Below, in pieces: positions 45,537-56,811 of a stretch of 64,000 nt of DNA (positions are counted from its first letter, which is position 1; every line of letters begins with the position of its first letter). The translations under genes were made by a program, and so were the position numbers. Origin of the DNA: Acholoe squamosa (lineage: Eukaryota > Annelida > Polychaeta > Phyllodocida > Polynoidae); contig OX439044.1 of NCBI GenBank assembly GCA_949317995.1, forward strand, positions 23,880,733-23,944,732, read 5' to 3'. The notes under the pieces are model-generated. The model saw nothing but the letters and a program-made list of their open reading frames with translations. It was not told the origin of the DNA and did no database searches.

Positions 45537-45919
45537 CTGGAGGCTGTTGCCTAAAGACTGGAATTTTGATTCTCACAGTAGCTAACACATCTTCCAGTTG
45601 TCCCCGATTCTCCACCCAGAGAGACCAATTCCCACCTTTTACTCTAATGGAATTGACTTGTTCTGAATTAGACTGCATTGTGAAACGTTGGGGGAATTGG
45701 TTCCGGGATTGATTCCACCTGAATGCTTCCCATTTGGAGGAAGGAACTAGCTGGAATTAGTTCTGAAATGGGAAGCATTCACCAATTCCCAACCAATTCT
45801 AGGAACAATTACCTTCTTGCAACCCAAAAGGGAATTGATTCCCTAATGTCAGTCAGTTCCAGTTTGGGAATAGCACCTCCGACAGAACCACATCCAAATC
45901 TTTTTGCAACAGCCTCCAG
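45537..45919. mobile_element. MITE with CTGGAGGCTGTTGC ends
   Basis: The left end is CTGGAGGCTGTTGCCTAAAG and the reversed right end is CTGGAGGCTGTTGCAAAAAG. Inside the right end, ATTTGGATGTGGTTCTGTCG aligns with the left end of the MITE at 7047-7345. Several GGGAAT/ATTCCC motifs recur in both orientations in the interior. No coding frame. Confidence 0.65.
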
Positions 45920-48258
45920 GTGTTACTACTAGTCAGTATTGATCTTTGTAGGACAGTATGCGTCCACATAGGGTACACATGAATGGACTCTTCACGTCTT
46001 ATCATGTTTAATATCCAATGCATAGCTGCATATTCCATGATATAGGTCTATTCTATCAATACACTGTCAATATACAACCTTCATTATACTCTATTTAGTT
46101 TTTCGGTCCAATCACAACTCTCAATTTTATTGATCAGGAATATTTTCATAAATGGGCCATTATTTCCATTCAAAATGTTTCAATCCTTGTATTCCTTATA
46201 CATTTGTATATTCCCCCGAAAAAAAGTGACCTGTCCACGTCCACAATGAACTATGAGAATAGGTACAAACACGGGCAGCCAGTCAGCCTATGTTTTGGGT
46301 TGTGAGCTGGACAGATGGGTGGCGTTCGTTTTCCGATCCTCTGGATCCTTATCGGTGCATGAGATACCCTGAAACACGGTCTCTGCTGACCACTGACACA
46401 TGCTGCTGATGGTGATGCTGCTGGTGATGCCCTTAGGGCTGGACGTGACCCTGGAGGAGGTGTGAATGCATGGTCAGTGTGTATATGTCCGTCCTCACCC
46501 CTCACAGCACGGCCTCAGGGCGGTCAGCCGGCAAATGTGCCAGCAGACGTGCCAGGAAATGTGCAGGGCGGGGTGTGGAATGTCAGGGAGAGATTTCCTG
46601 GAATTCTGACCTGTCAGCAGGATGGGGTATAAGGAGATAATTCAGCTGACCCCCACTCCTTCTACTCATCTATACCCCTGGGACCTGGTGCAAGTGGTGC
46701 TATCGTGGTGTTCCTCCAGGGTGCCTGGGGGAGGGATGGAGGTTCTGGAGTAGCTTATTGAGGGGTCAACATCTTTAGTGGATGTGAAAGGAAGGGTGGG
46801 CGATGCCATTATTATCAGACATACAGGATGTCTGATAAGTGAACTAAGAATATCATTAGTTCTTATCGATGCTAAATGAGCCTCACACATATCACCTGTT
46901 TAGGTCAATCTTTGCTTTGTATGGAACATGTAGATGGGTACTTTGTGTATGTGCTTCTCCTCCGCGTATCGCCGCGAGTCTTCAGGTCTTCAGTCCTGGT
47001 TTGTCTCCTTCCCAGATCCCCCACATCACCCACTTCCTCAAGCTCAGCTTCTACAAAAACTGTTAGCATGATAATTGCTACATGATACATGTATTTATTC
47101 TAAGATCCACCCCTGTTGAGATCAGCTTTCTTCAGCCAGAGTCTCAAGTGATCTGTTATTTGAAAAGAGGAAAATATTTCCCTGTATTCCTGGTTATACA
47201 TACGCTTAGCTTCGTCATTGACCACGATGTCCTGTTTCCATGGATACTATGTCGTATCACGAGTCATAAATATTGTACTTCTGCAGTGGCCTCTGGTGGC
47301 TTAGTAGTGATGTCCCTATAGGTCGTTATGGGGCGTCGCGTGTTGACATTCACGGGTGGGACTGTGTGTTTAAAAAGTAACATATGCTATAACCCCTGAC
47401 ATTGATACTCGATGGTACATTATCAGCAAGGACAAAATGGTGCCAGAAGAGATGGAAGGGTTATTAACTTGTATTGCATACTGAACTATATTATGTGTAA
47501 TTTAACAGGTACGCTTGTTAATGAACTGCTTTACCTATGAACAACCAGCTAGTTATCCCTCTATGATCGATTAGATCGATTTTGCATACAATGCACAGAT
47601 ACAAAATGTACATGTATTTGCAAAGAGCGATCAGTGTGTACAGCTCATGGCTGCAATTGCCAGGCAATAACCAGGAGGGCGACAGGGGCAGATTCAAATA
47701 ATGATTTTACCTATGGAGACCTCCTGCCTCTGCAATTTGGTGTCTTGTCTCCGGCCACCGCAAACCACCAGGACCAACCTGTCATTATTTGGGGGTGCTG
47801 GGGAGGGGAGGGGGAGGGGAAGGGGGCAGTTTTTGAGGGGGGGGGGATTTCTGGTGCGTGGTGTGTTCAGTCGTGTGTGAGAAGGGTGGGGGCAAGAGTA
47901 CATTTGAGGCTAGCTACCCCCCATCCCCACCACCACCCAACCCAACCCCCTACATGTACTCTAGACCTTCATCTACTATCCCCTTTATCGCTAAACCCCT
48001 CAACGGTCAGCCAGGGATGGGACATTAAAAAGGGATAAATATCACCCACGCTGTCGGCCTTGTGATGAAGTAGGGACAAGTTGTTTACATCCTTCTGATC
48101 AAATGCGCAAGTCATCTCCCTCAACAGGTACTGACAAGATGGCTCTCATATTAGGCTTTCCGTTGGATACTTTATGGACAAGGGCAATCCTAAATCTATG
48201 TGTCTACTGATAAATTGAGACTGGTAAATTGCTTCATCAAGTTAGCCTGGATAAGCAT
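45920..48258. other. Unassigned non-coding stretch
   Basis: No gene is recognised. There are short frames only, plus a G-rich tract at 47795-47850. Confidence 0.5.
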
Positions 48259-48444
48259 GGGGCCCCCAAGGGGACCCCCCCCCCCTGATGTCACAATGTC
48301 GCCAAAATCCAAGGCTTCAGATCACAAGTCACTTTTTTTAAGAAATGGACATGTTACAAGTCACTTTTGAAAGGGTGCAATGTCAGAATGTCACCTCAAA
48401 ATGGCCAAATGTCGTCATGTCGTTTTTTACCCCTTGGGGGCCAC
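48259..48444. mobile_element. MITE with GGGGCCCCCAAGGGG ends
   Basis: The left GGGGCCCCCAAGGGG matches the reversed right GTGGCCCCCAAGGGG at 14 of 15 positions. The 186-bp element is non-coding and has repeated internal CAAGTCACTTTT and AATGTC phrases. Confidence 0.6.
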
Positions 48445-49427
48445 AAGCATAAAACGTCAATCAGAAAGGATAGGTAAATGTCTATCAATTTGGATACACC
48501 TCAGCTTTAACCTAAAGACCCTTCCTCTGGATTTTCTTTTGTGAATCATCTTTTTTTTTCTTTTTTGCTTTAACATTTTCTGTACATGGGGGCGGGGGTG
48601 GTGGGGCCCAGTTAAACATCAGGAAGCCTTGATGGTAGAGATGGTGCATTGAATGTTGATCGTGTATCCCGTCGTGTATACTTTATCAGGCTGACCAAGA
48701 CTGTTTTACGACATGTCGTAAGTTATCTGCCTGTCTCTGAGCGGTCATCACTGACCCTTGGCGCCCTCAGGCGGTAGAAAGGTGAGTCACACCAGTCTGG
48801 TACAACTCCCCTAAACTCCCAAAAGCACCGCCAAGCAGCTAACATCCAACAGCGCAGCCAAACTCAGGTACCTGGACGAAAGGTGCGCCTACCTGAGAGG
48901 TTAGGTGTGTATGTGTGTGTGTGGGGGGGGCGGGGGGGTGGGTGGGTATAGATGGGTTGGTGCATGAAGGGTGGGGGACAGTAAGAACTACAAAGGCGAT
49001 AGTAGAAGAAAAAAAAAATAGGGAGGTGGGCGATAAACGGTGAAAAGTACGACCTTGTGGAGGTCAGCACCCAACGGTCGGTTTGCACGGGTCAGCAGAC
49101 TCCCACGCTCGTCTCTGAATGGTCAGCCGCACGCCTGACCACCCCGCTCAGGGGGTCCTTTTTATGGTCCATTGACCCCTGGAGAAGCCGACATGCTATA
49201 CCGACATGCTCACCGACATGCAAGCAACATGCTGCTGCCTACATTGCCGTCAACTTCCGGCGTCGCGGAGGTCACATCAGGTCGACGTGCGACAATCTTG
49301 GGAACGAGCACTACAGGATCCCTATACTGCAATCGAACCTTGCAAATGACCCCAAGCTCAGCACCTACCCCAGTGAACACCCCTATGGAGTCTACCTAAG
49401 TTGACCCCACTGCCATGATTTACACGA
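48445..49427. other. Unassigned non-coding stretch
   Basis: Contains a perfect 16-bp palindrome TTACGACATGTCGTAA at 48706-48721. No gene is supported. Confidence 0.5.
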
Positions 49428-49758
49428 CAGAGGCGTAGGAAGAAAATCTTCATTGGGGGGGGGGGGGGGCACCCCAGCCACTGCGAATTATCGGCTTGAG
49501 CGCCCTGGTGTTGATGCATGGTCGTGTGGGCTATATATAAAGATCATTCCTTGATGGCTTATTTTTATCCCATGCTGCCATTTTTCCTATTCTAATGACA
49601 TATTTGTCCAATTTGAGTGGTGAGCAGTGGGAATCTTGTACATTTTATAATGAGGTCTTGATACATTTTTGGGGGGCCCAGACATATTTAGGCCCCACCT
49701 CCTCTGTGATGGGGGGGAGCAGGCCCCCCTGCCCTCCTTTTTTTTCCCTGCGCCCCTG
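49428..49758. mobile_element. hAT-type MITE, copy 2
   Basis: The left end is CAGAGGCGTAGGAAGAAAAT and the reversed right end is CAGGGGCGCAGGGAAAAAAA. The interior aligns with 5275-5629 (AATCTTCATT, ATTWTCGGCTTGAGCG, CTGCCATTTTTCCTAT, GGCCCCACCTCCT). It is the second copy of this family in the window, in the same orientation. Confidence 0.65.
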
Positions 49759-52162
49759 CACGGGGCTTAGGCCTCTCGAAAAATAAAACTGGTTTCTCAT
49801 CACCGCACGCGTCATAAAATTGTGTCTTGGACTTTTTTTTACATAATTTTAGTCAAAAATCATGGTAAAAACAGACAAACATGGGCATGTTTGGTATCAA
49901 ATTAAAGCTAACGATGTCAGCAATGCAATGGACTAGAGGTTGCGTGCATTTTCACAACTTTTTATAATCAGTAAACTCTTAAGTAATAAAATCAAAATTT
50001 TCGGTCTTGCCCCATGCAGTTTTCGCCCCGATATGCCCATGGTAAAAAAGAAAAAGGAAAAGAAAATCGCCCTCGTCATATTTTTCAGGGGTTGGTAATG
50101 AGAAACCAGTTTTTTTTTTTACTTCCTTTGATCCTACATAGGGGTTAGCGATAGTCCTAAATGTGCCTCATCTCTGAGCTTGTCAATGTAAAAATTGAAT
50201 TTAGGCCTGCGTTTCAGTCCTAACTTCACCCTTCAAGCTTTAACTAGCGCGGCACAATAAGTGTCAGGTCGTTGGACCATGTTGTGGCCTTTGACGGGGG
50301 TCACCGTTAGGCCGTCTACATGCCTGTTTGTCAGCAGATCTTTCGTTAATATAGATAGGATAGTACCAAAACTCGACGATGCATGCAGGCCTGGTCAAAA
50401 CATCAACTTCTGTACCTATTGCACCGTCTTAGAGGCTTCAAGCTTCCTATGTATTAAAGGAAAGTGTTCTAAGGGGCATGAAGCTTCGCTTTATGACGAA
50501 AGGATACAAAGTCTACAGGTACTACAGGTGCATGGACACATGATATATGCCTGATTTTTCAGGACTCAGGCCAAGCTAACAACTGATTGGGGCTTGATTT
50601 TATTTGACGACAGCTTTTAATTTTTTTTTTTTTTTTTTACTTTTCTAATTCAAAGGTGACTATAGACTAGGCGCTACATACCAGATGCTTAAAGTCGGCG
50701 CGCGATGTTTGCGGGTATCCGTACCCCGTACAAGGAAACAGTTTCCGAACAATTTGAATCACATGAAAAAGAGCGAGGCTGGACACCTGGCCGGTACGGC
50801 GCATTCGGGCCGGAACCGGAACAAAGGTGACCTCGGCCGGCAAAGGTGGCGAATGGCGTTTGAGGGGAGGGGAGAGCGAGTTGTTGGTTTGGAGAGGCGG
50901 CTGGGAATCTGTCTCCGTCGGTGCACGTCTCCACCCCCAACCACCTCCCCACCCCTCAGTCCCCATTGACACAATTTCCAATGAATACATAACGTACCCA
51001 AGTTACCTGTTGTTTTTTTTTTTTTTTTGCCTCGCCTCCCTGAGTCGCACCCTCACCTAACTACCCACCTCCCCTCATTTTCCTCCCACAAAACCACCAT
51101 CGTCCCTACAACTGCCTCCCCTCTGGTTGGATGTGCACTGAGTTGGCCCAGGTGAGCCATAATGGGAAGAAAAGCCATTCTCGCATGTCTACAGTACAAA
51201 TTAGCGTTAGCAAGTCACCACCCAGGGTCTACCTCCCTAATGTCCCGCCACATGGCAAGCGGTACTGAGAGAGGCCGGGGGGGGGGGCACAATCATAGCA
51301 CCATGCAATATATCATACGGTCAGCGAGGTTGTCCTTATCAGAACACCCCCCCCCCCTCCATTCACAGCACTCTCAACCTCAGCTCCACCCCACCTCTTG
51401 TTCCATCTGACACCGACAACCACACCTCCCAATCACCCTTCTCTCTCAGCCTGCCATCTCTATCAATGTTTCCTTTTAATATGGTTGCAAGGTATTGACA
51501 GGTAAAAGGAATAGAAGTGGGTTGTCAGGATGGCGAGGGTGAGAGCATGTTGCACTCTTATCAATGAACTGTTGACAGTGATGTTACAAACTATTAGCAT
51601 CGCATCTCGCAGAAACTTATGTTCAGAGGCAATGCCTACATTTGAAAGAACCTCCTTTCAAATAGTTTCAAATATCCATTCGATTGGGACTCCATATGTC
51701 CCGCCAGTAATAGATATAATTTTTTGTCTACTTGTTGGTTGTAATATTTATTCGGGGAGGGGAGGGTATTTTTATCTTCGCCTTTTTTTGTGTATGCTGC
51801 TGACGTTCCTGTGTAGGAACAAAAGTGTAATTGAATAGCCCATGTCCATGTACTCCCATCGACTCCTCCTTGATGAATAATGGAAGTCCTGAACTCTATG
51901 GAGCACAAAGTAATGACAACCATTCAATGTGTTGTGCACAAGTGCATAGCCTGATACCCTTTGCAAGTGCACTACAATAAAGCAATACGGGTGAAACTCA
52001 TTTTGAAACATTTTGTAATGAGAGCAAACAAAGGTTATCGCTTATTCATGGCGTTACTGGACAAGTATACGGCCCACTAATCTTTACTATGGAGGTTAAT
52101 GCATGTCTCTCCCTCTTTTATGCATGCACTTCATACATGGGAGACATGTCAGTCGGTTCAGT
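49759..52162. other. Unassigned non-coding stretch
   Basis: No gene is recognised. Poly-T tracts occur at about 50112, 50620 and 51011, with G/C-rich patches at 50685-50960 and 51275-51360. Confidence 0.5.
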
Positions 52163-52205
52163 GAAAAAAAAAAAATAAATAAATAAGATAAATAAATAAA
52201 TAAAA
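52163..52205. repeat. A-rich (AAAT)n repeat
   Basis: A run of A followed by about eight AAAT units with one GATA interruption. Confidence 0.9.
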
Positions 52206-52818
52206 GTTAAAAAAAGCCATACCATATGTATGCAGGTGCATGGAAATATATAATGGGAGTCGTGGCGTGCAGTGCATTACAATAAAGTACGTTGAATCAT
52301 GAAATATTTAGTTGTTTTGAAATAGAGTTTCATATACAAAGTGAGTTTGTACCCATTGCCTCCTAAACATTTGGATGTTCAATGGAAACTTCCAGTATGA
52401 CGCTATAGTGCTTACCATACATCCAGGCAGAGTTCACAGAGAGTGAAAGTGAGACAGCAATAGAGAAGGGCTTTTTTTTAGTGTGTGGGATTTTTAAAAT
52501 TATCATATAATTTGATACTGCGTCTATTAGGCCATTGTAAATAAAATAATAACTATAAAGATATTTCACTTATGGTCTGTCGAAAGCTAAACACAACAAA
52601 ACTTTCTGTTCATCTGATAATTATGGTAATAACAAGAATAATGACGGGGTATGTCAATGTGAATGGTTAGATAAGGAGCATTTTAAGACGTAATTTACGT
52701 ATTACCATGTATTTACTACCCTTGACGTATGATGAACGAGCTGTTCGACATTCTCATGTTTTAATCAGCTCATTTTTCAAAAGCTCATTAAAGTTACACA
52801 GGTGTGCGAGCATATATA

Positions 52819-54008
52819 CACTGTAAGAAATGTGTGTTGCATTTACACGCTTTGTAACACACTTCTTTGCAGCATATTTTTACTCACTTATTTTTTTAAC
52901 ACACAACACGCTTTTGCCAAAAGTGTGTTAAGAAGTGTGTTCATGTCAAAAGGGTGTTACAACAAAAGTGTGTTGCAAAAAGTGTGTTCATGCATATAGT
53001 GTGTTCATAGAAAGTGTGTTGCTTCATAAAGTGTTTAGATAGGAAAGTGAGTTAATATTTCTACAATGAAGGAGGGGGGTGGGGGGCATTTAGCCTTTAT
53101 TTCTTCATATTTTCATCTTGGTGTTCTTGTTATTGTCCTGAGATGATGTGAGGAAGGTAACCATGAGGCACACATACTTAATCTGGAAAGGAATAACAAT
53201 ATATTTTTGTAAGACCATTATGATGTTGATTTAGTGCATGAATTGTTCTAATATCACTTAAACTTCTACATTAAAATATGCTAATACATCAATAACATAT
53301 CTTCTGATTTATCTGTCTATAATTTAGAATGGTGACTGAGTATAGGCTCCCATATGTAAAAAAGTTATGTAGGTACATTATAATGATAAAGAATTATATT
53401 CAAAATGCAGAATAGTCCCACTTACCTATTCCTGGTATTTTGTAAATCACAAATCAGCATGAGAACTTGTCAGTGACTGGAGCAAGCAGATTGTAGTTTT
53501 CTGAAACAGAAGAATTAGTGAATGAACACTGTATGCTACACTGGATAGTATGTTAGGCAGCATATTGATACAGCTTTCAGAGAATTTCTTTATGTGAGTG
53601 TAAATCTATGATAAACCAACTTACTACACTCTATTACAGCTTGTATAGCACTAGTGTTGAGGATGATATATAAGATTACCTACCAGAAATAAGCAGTGAA
53701 GTGAAGACACTCCTCTCTCCAGCAGGTTCAGATTCAAACTGACTGTGTGTAACTGTTATAACTGACCTTTGGTTAGGTGAGGGGCAATTAATGGGTTACA
53801 TAATACCACTGATAAGACTGAAGGATTAATAAAATGTGTGTTGATTCAACACACTTTTCAGTACCTAAACACTTTTGAGAAAAAAGTGTGTAAGTGTGTT
53901 AGAAAAAGTGTGTTGATGCCCTCAAAGTGAGTAAACTGCTCAAGGTGGGTTGAATACCCATGTGTGTTACAATCTTGTGTGTTCCCACAACACACATTAT
54001 TTACAGTG
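52819..54008. mobile_element. CACTG-ended non-autonomous transposon C (AAGTGTGTT motif)
   Basis: The left end is CACTGTAAGAAATGTGTGTT and the reversed right end is CACTGTAAATAATGTGTGTT. TA flanks both sides (52817-52818, 54009-54010). AAGTGTGTT or AACACACTT variants fill about 220 bp at the left and 180 bp at the right. The 800-bp centre has no coding frame. It is the longest of the four related elements (1190 bp) and its ends are close to those of A and B. Confidence 0.75.
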
Positions 54009-54482
54009 TATGTCCGGCACTAATCCACCTCCAGGAAATACACCTTTGAGGGACGTGCGTGGAGTGTATCTTTTAACCTATTTTCATAGTGAACCTGTAA
54101 AGCTTTGACATTTACCTGGTTTTGGTAAAAAAAGAAAAAAAGAAATGGATCTTCAAAAAAAAAAGTTGATGTCTTACTTGGCATCAATAAACTTTGTATG
54201 TCAATCTTTCCCAAGAGACTTGCCGAACACTACTGAATTTTGACAATTGTAAAGAATACATATAGTTATTCTTGTAGGGTTCACATGCACCCGTGCACAT
54301 ACATTTGTGTGCTTTATGTACACTACATTGTAGATCTAATCGCCAAAAGCACTGGCAGACATCTTCTGGAGACTTCTATAGTCGTATGATATGAATATAC
54401 TATACACATATTATGTGTATTTAAAAGAAGACTTCATAATAGTTTTCGGATACCAGGGGATAATCCATACGTATGATGATTA

Positions 54483-54484
<2 letters not shown>

Positions 54485-54543
<59 letters not shown>
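54485..54543. repeat. (TA)n microsatellite
   Basis: About 29 perfect TA units. Confidence 0.95.
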
Positions 54544-54545
<2 letters not shown>

Positions 54546-55207
54546 TTTGTGTTACTGTATCAAGGTTCTAAATATATTTTCTGGCTTTCGCAAAAAAAAG
54601 TAGAATGGGCACATCTGAGATGGCCCATTGTTGATAATGGCTCAAACTCGAACAGTTTTATGGAGCACAATGTGACCGGGGAACCAAACTAATAAAGGTA
54701 CCTTATCTCTGGATGCGGGCCTCTCAGTAGTTTTAGTAAAACAAATATGAATTCTCAGACAAAAAAAAACTACTCGACACGATTTCAAAGTTTCTAATTC
54801 ATAAGTAATTATCTCTAAATGATGGCTGCCTTACTTTAAGGACCCATAGTGCCGGGGTCTCCATTGATGTTATCATAAATTGAGGGGTAGATATTTCAAA
54901 ACTGCACCATGCAGTAGGGTTGTCGTATTCTTAAAAACAGAGAAATTGCGATCTTTTCGTCCATAGCACAATCCTCTGTCTGAGTTGGCGAAAGAATATT
55001 TAGAGATCAATAGACCTAGTCCATCCTTTCGAACTGACTTGTAGAATATGAAAAGAGAAGTGCTAGAACTCTCTTTCTCAACAGGTCTACAGAGATGGCA
55101 CACCCGATTAGACCTATAACCGCTAGCTTTCACTTTTTTGCCCAGCAACAAATGTAGTGGATGGTAAAAAAATGTCCCTAACAACCACAGGTCCCCCCTT
55201 ACAGGTA

Positions 55208-55259
55208 GTCACGTGACACACCTGATTGTCACATGACCTGCTTCCAGTGCGCATGCGCC
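55208..55259. promoter_or_regulatory. E-box plus NRF1-type site
   Basis: GTCACGTGAC at 55208-55217 is the palindromic E-box bound by USF/TFE-type bHLH factors. TGCGCATGCGCC at 55248-55259 is a full NRF1 consensus match. The two lie within 52 bp and upstream of a possible exon. This arrangement suits a CpG-type promoter, but no transcript evidence exists here. Confidence 0.35.
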
Positions 55260-55332
55260 GTGGGGGTAGTCTGGGTAATTGCTAGGAAAATTGTCATTTT
55301 CTTTTCCCTTTCTTTTTTCTTTCTGACTGCAG

Positions 55333-55424
55333 CTACAACAGCAGGACTCTACCAGAACCCCTGACCACTCCCACCTTTAGAACGCCAGCCACCAGCTTCT
55401 TAGAATTGGAGGATTATTTACCGG
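55333..55424 (+). CDS. Possible internal coding exon, unassigned
   Basis: A long pyrimidine tract ending TTTCTTTCTGACTGCAG forms a strong acceptor at 55331-55332. GG/GTAGGT at 55425 is an acceptable donor, giving 92 bp. The frame starting at the second base is open through the segment and reads TTPTFRTPATSFLELEDYLP in its middle, a composition more like real protein than the surrounding frames. The same frame remains open from 55286 to about 55588 without an ATG. I recognise no family. Chance is a serious alternative because no partner exons were found. Confidence 0.25.
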
Positions 55425-55751
55425 GTAGGTGGGTAGGTGCCCATAAGGACAGCGTATTAACCCCCCCCCCCCGAACACACACACACCGACATGCAGGACA
55501 CTGCCCCCTTGTTCCGGATGTAGCTGCGAAATTGCCCATCTTTATACCATTTCAATATAGTTTTTTTCTTCTTTTTTTTCTGTAAATGGGATATATTGTA
55601 AAGAGGTGCTGCAGGCGGATCATTTTAGTTGGATATGAACTCTACGGAATCAAACAAAAGCAGTATTTTCTATATTCATTGAATGTGGATTAATTGCCGG
55701 TCGTTAGTTTTTAGTTGCTCACCCGGCTGTTAAACGTAAATCAAGCCTCGC

Positions 55752-55753
<2 letters not shown>

Positions 55754-55810
<57 letters not shown>
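55754..55810. repeat. (TA)n microsatellite
   Basis: About 28 TA units. Confidence 0.95.
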
Positions 55811-55813
<3 letters not shown>

Positions 55814-55900
55814 GGTACTGGCGCATTACGATTAAGGCAAGGCTCCAAAACCTTAAATTTTGTTTGACCATAAACACTTTTAAATATGCCAAGCAATGCA

Positions 55901-56073
55901 TATCCTATACAGCCTTAGCTGGTTTGTTTATCAGCCAATGTAATGCCACCAACTATTCACTGCGGTCCTCTCGGGGGGGGGGCAACTGGTACCCATCTGA
56001 TAGGTGATATCAGTAGAACTCGCTGATAACAAGCTTCAGTAATGGCGGCGCCCATGAGACAACCTGCTAACCC
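55901..56073 (-). repeat. Dispersed repeat R2, copy 1 (minus)
   Basis: The reverse complement of 62354-62518 along its whole length. Shared blocks include AGCCTTAGCTGGTTTG, TTATCAGCCAATG, CCAACTATTCACTGC and AATGGCGGCGCCCATG. GTTATCAG/CTGATAAC motifs give internal symmetry. Non-coding. Confidence 0.75.
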
Positions 56074-56489
56074 GAAATAGACCCATGCGGCAAGAAAGTG
56101 TGAATTTTTCATGAATAACGTTGTGTTTAGGTTTAACTTAGTGAAATGCTCTTGCGTCAAGAAGACATTGCAAGGCAGTTATCTTCCAAACAATGTCTAA
56201 TAGACCTACATTCTAGGGTTGCCAATGAATAGTTTGCATTAACCTCAGAAAAGTAAAAAAAACAAAAAAACCTTATGACCAACTTCTCTGAAAAGTCACC
56301 CATTCTTGTCGCATTGGTCAATGGCAACTGAAAGGGTGCGGAAGGCCATATTACCCATCTGTTGTCACTTTAAGTGCTGTAATTCAAGGAGTTTTACCCA
56401 CCCCTTCCTGTTGGCCCTACCCCCATTATATTCTTACATTTCAAGCCAGAGTGTAGCAATACTCCATGCGAGGTGGGGATCCCTCCTTG
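56074..56489. other. Unassigned non-coding stretch
   Basis: Nothing recognisable apart from short A-rich runs near 56255. Confidence 0.5.
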
Positions 56490-56811
56490 CATGGAGTGGC
56501 CTTTTTTTTATCAACAGGGGGGTGTATAAATATTTCAGACCCCTCCTGAGGGGGGGGGGTAAAAACTTTTGAACCTTTTTGGGGGGAGTGGAAAAATTTA
56601 TTCTTTTTAGTAAAAAAAAAAAAAAAAAGCCTGCACGCTACTACAGATCAAAGAGGGGCACGGGGCACAGAAATTCTCCGCTCCTCTGGCGGGGTCAGGC
56701 GCAAAAGATTTTGACTGCCATCGAGTGGGGGGGGGGGGCGCAAAAAAGTTTTTGCGAGTCAGCACGAAAACCCACCATCCCCCGTGTTAATAAAATAATG
56801 ACCACTCCCCC
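56490..56811. mobile_element. MITE of the GGAGTGGYCATT group, full length
   Basis: Left GGAGTGGCCTTTTTTTTATC and reversed right GGAGTGGTCATTATTTTATT both run into AACA.GGGGG tracts. The interior has G-rich stretches alternating with AAAACTTTTGAACC and AAAAAGTTTTTG. The family is shared with 26929-27003 and 41360-41482. Confidence 0.65.
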
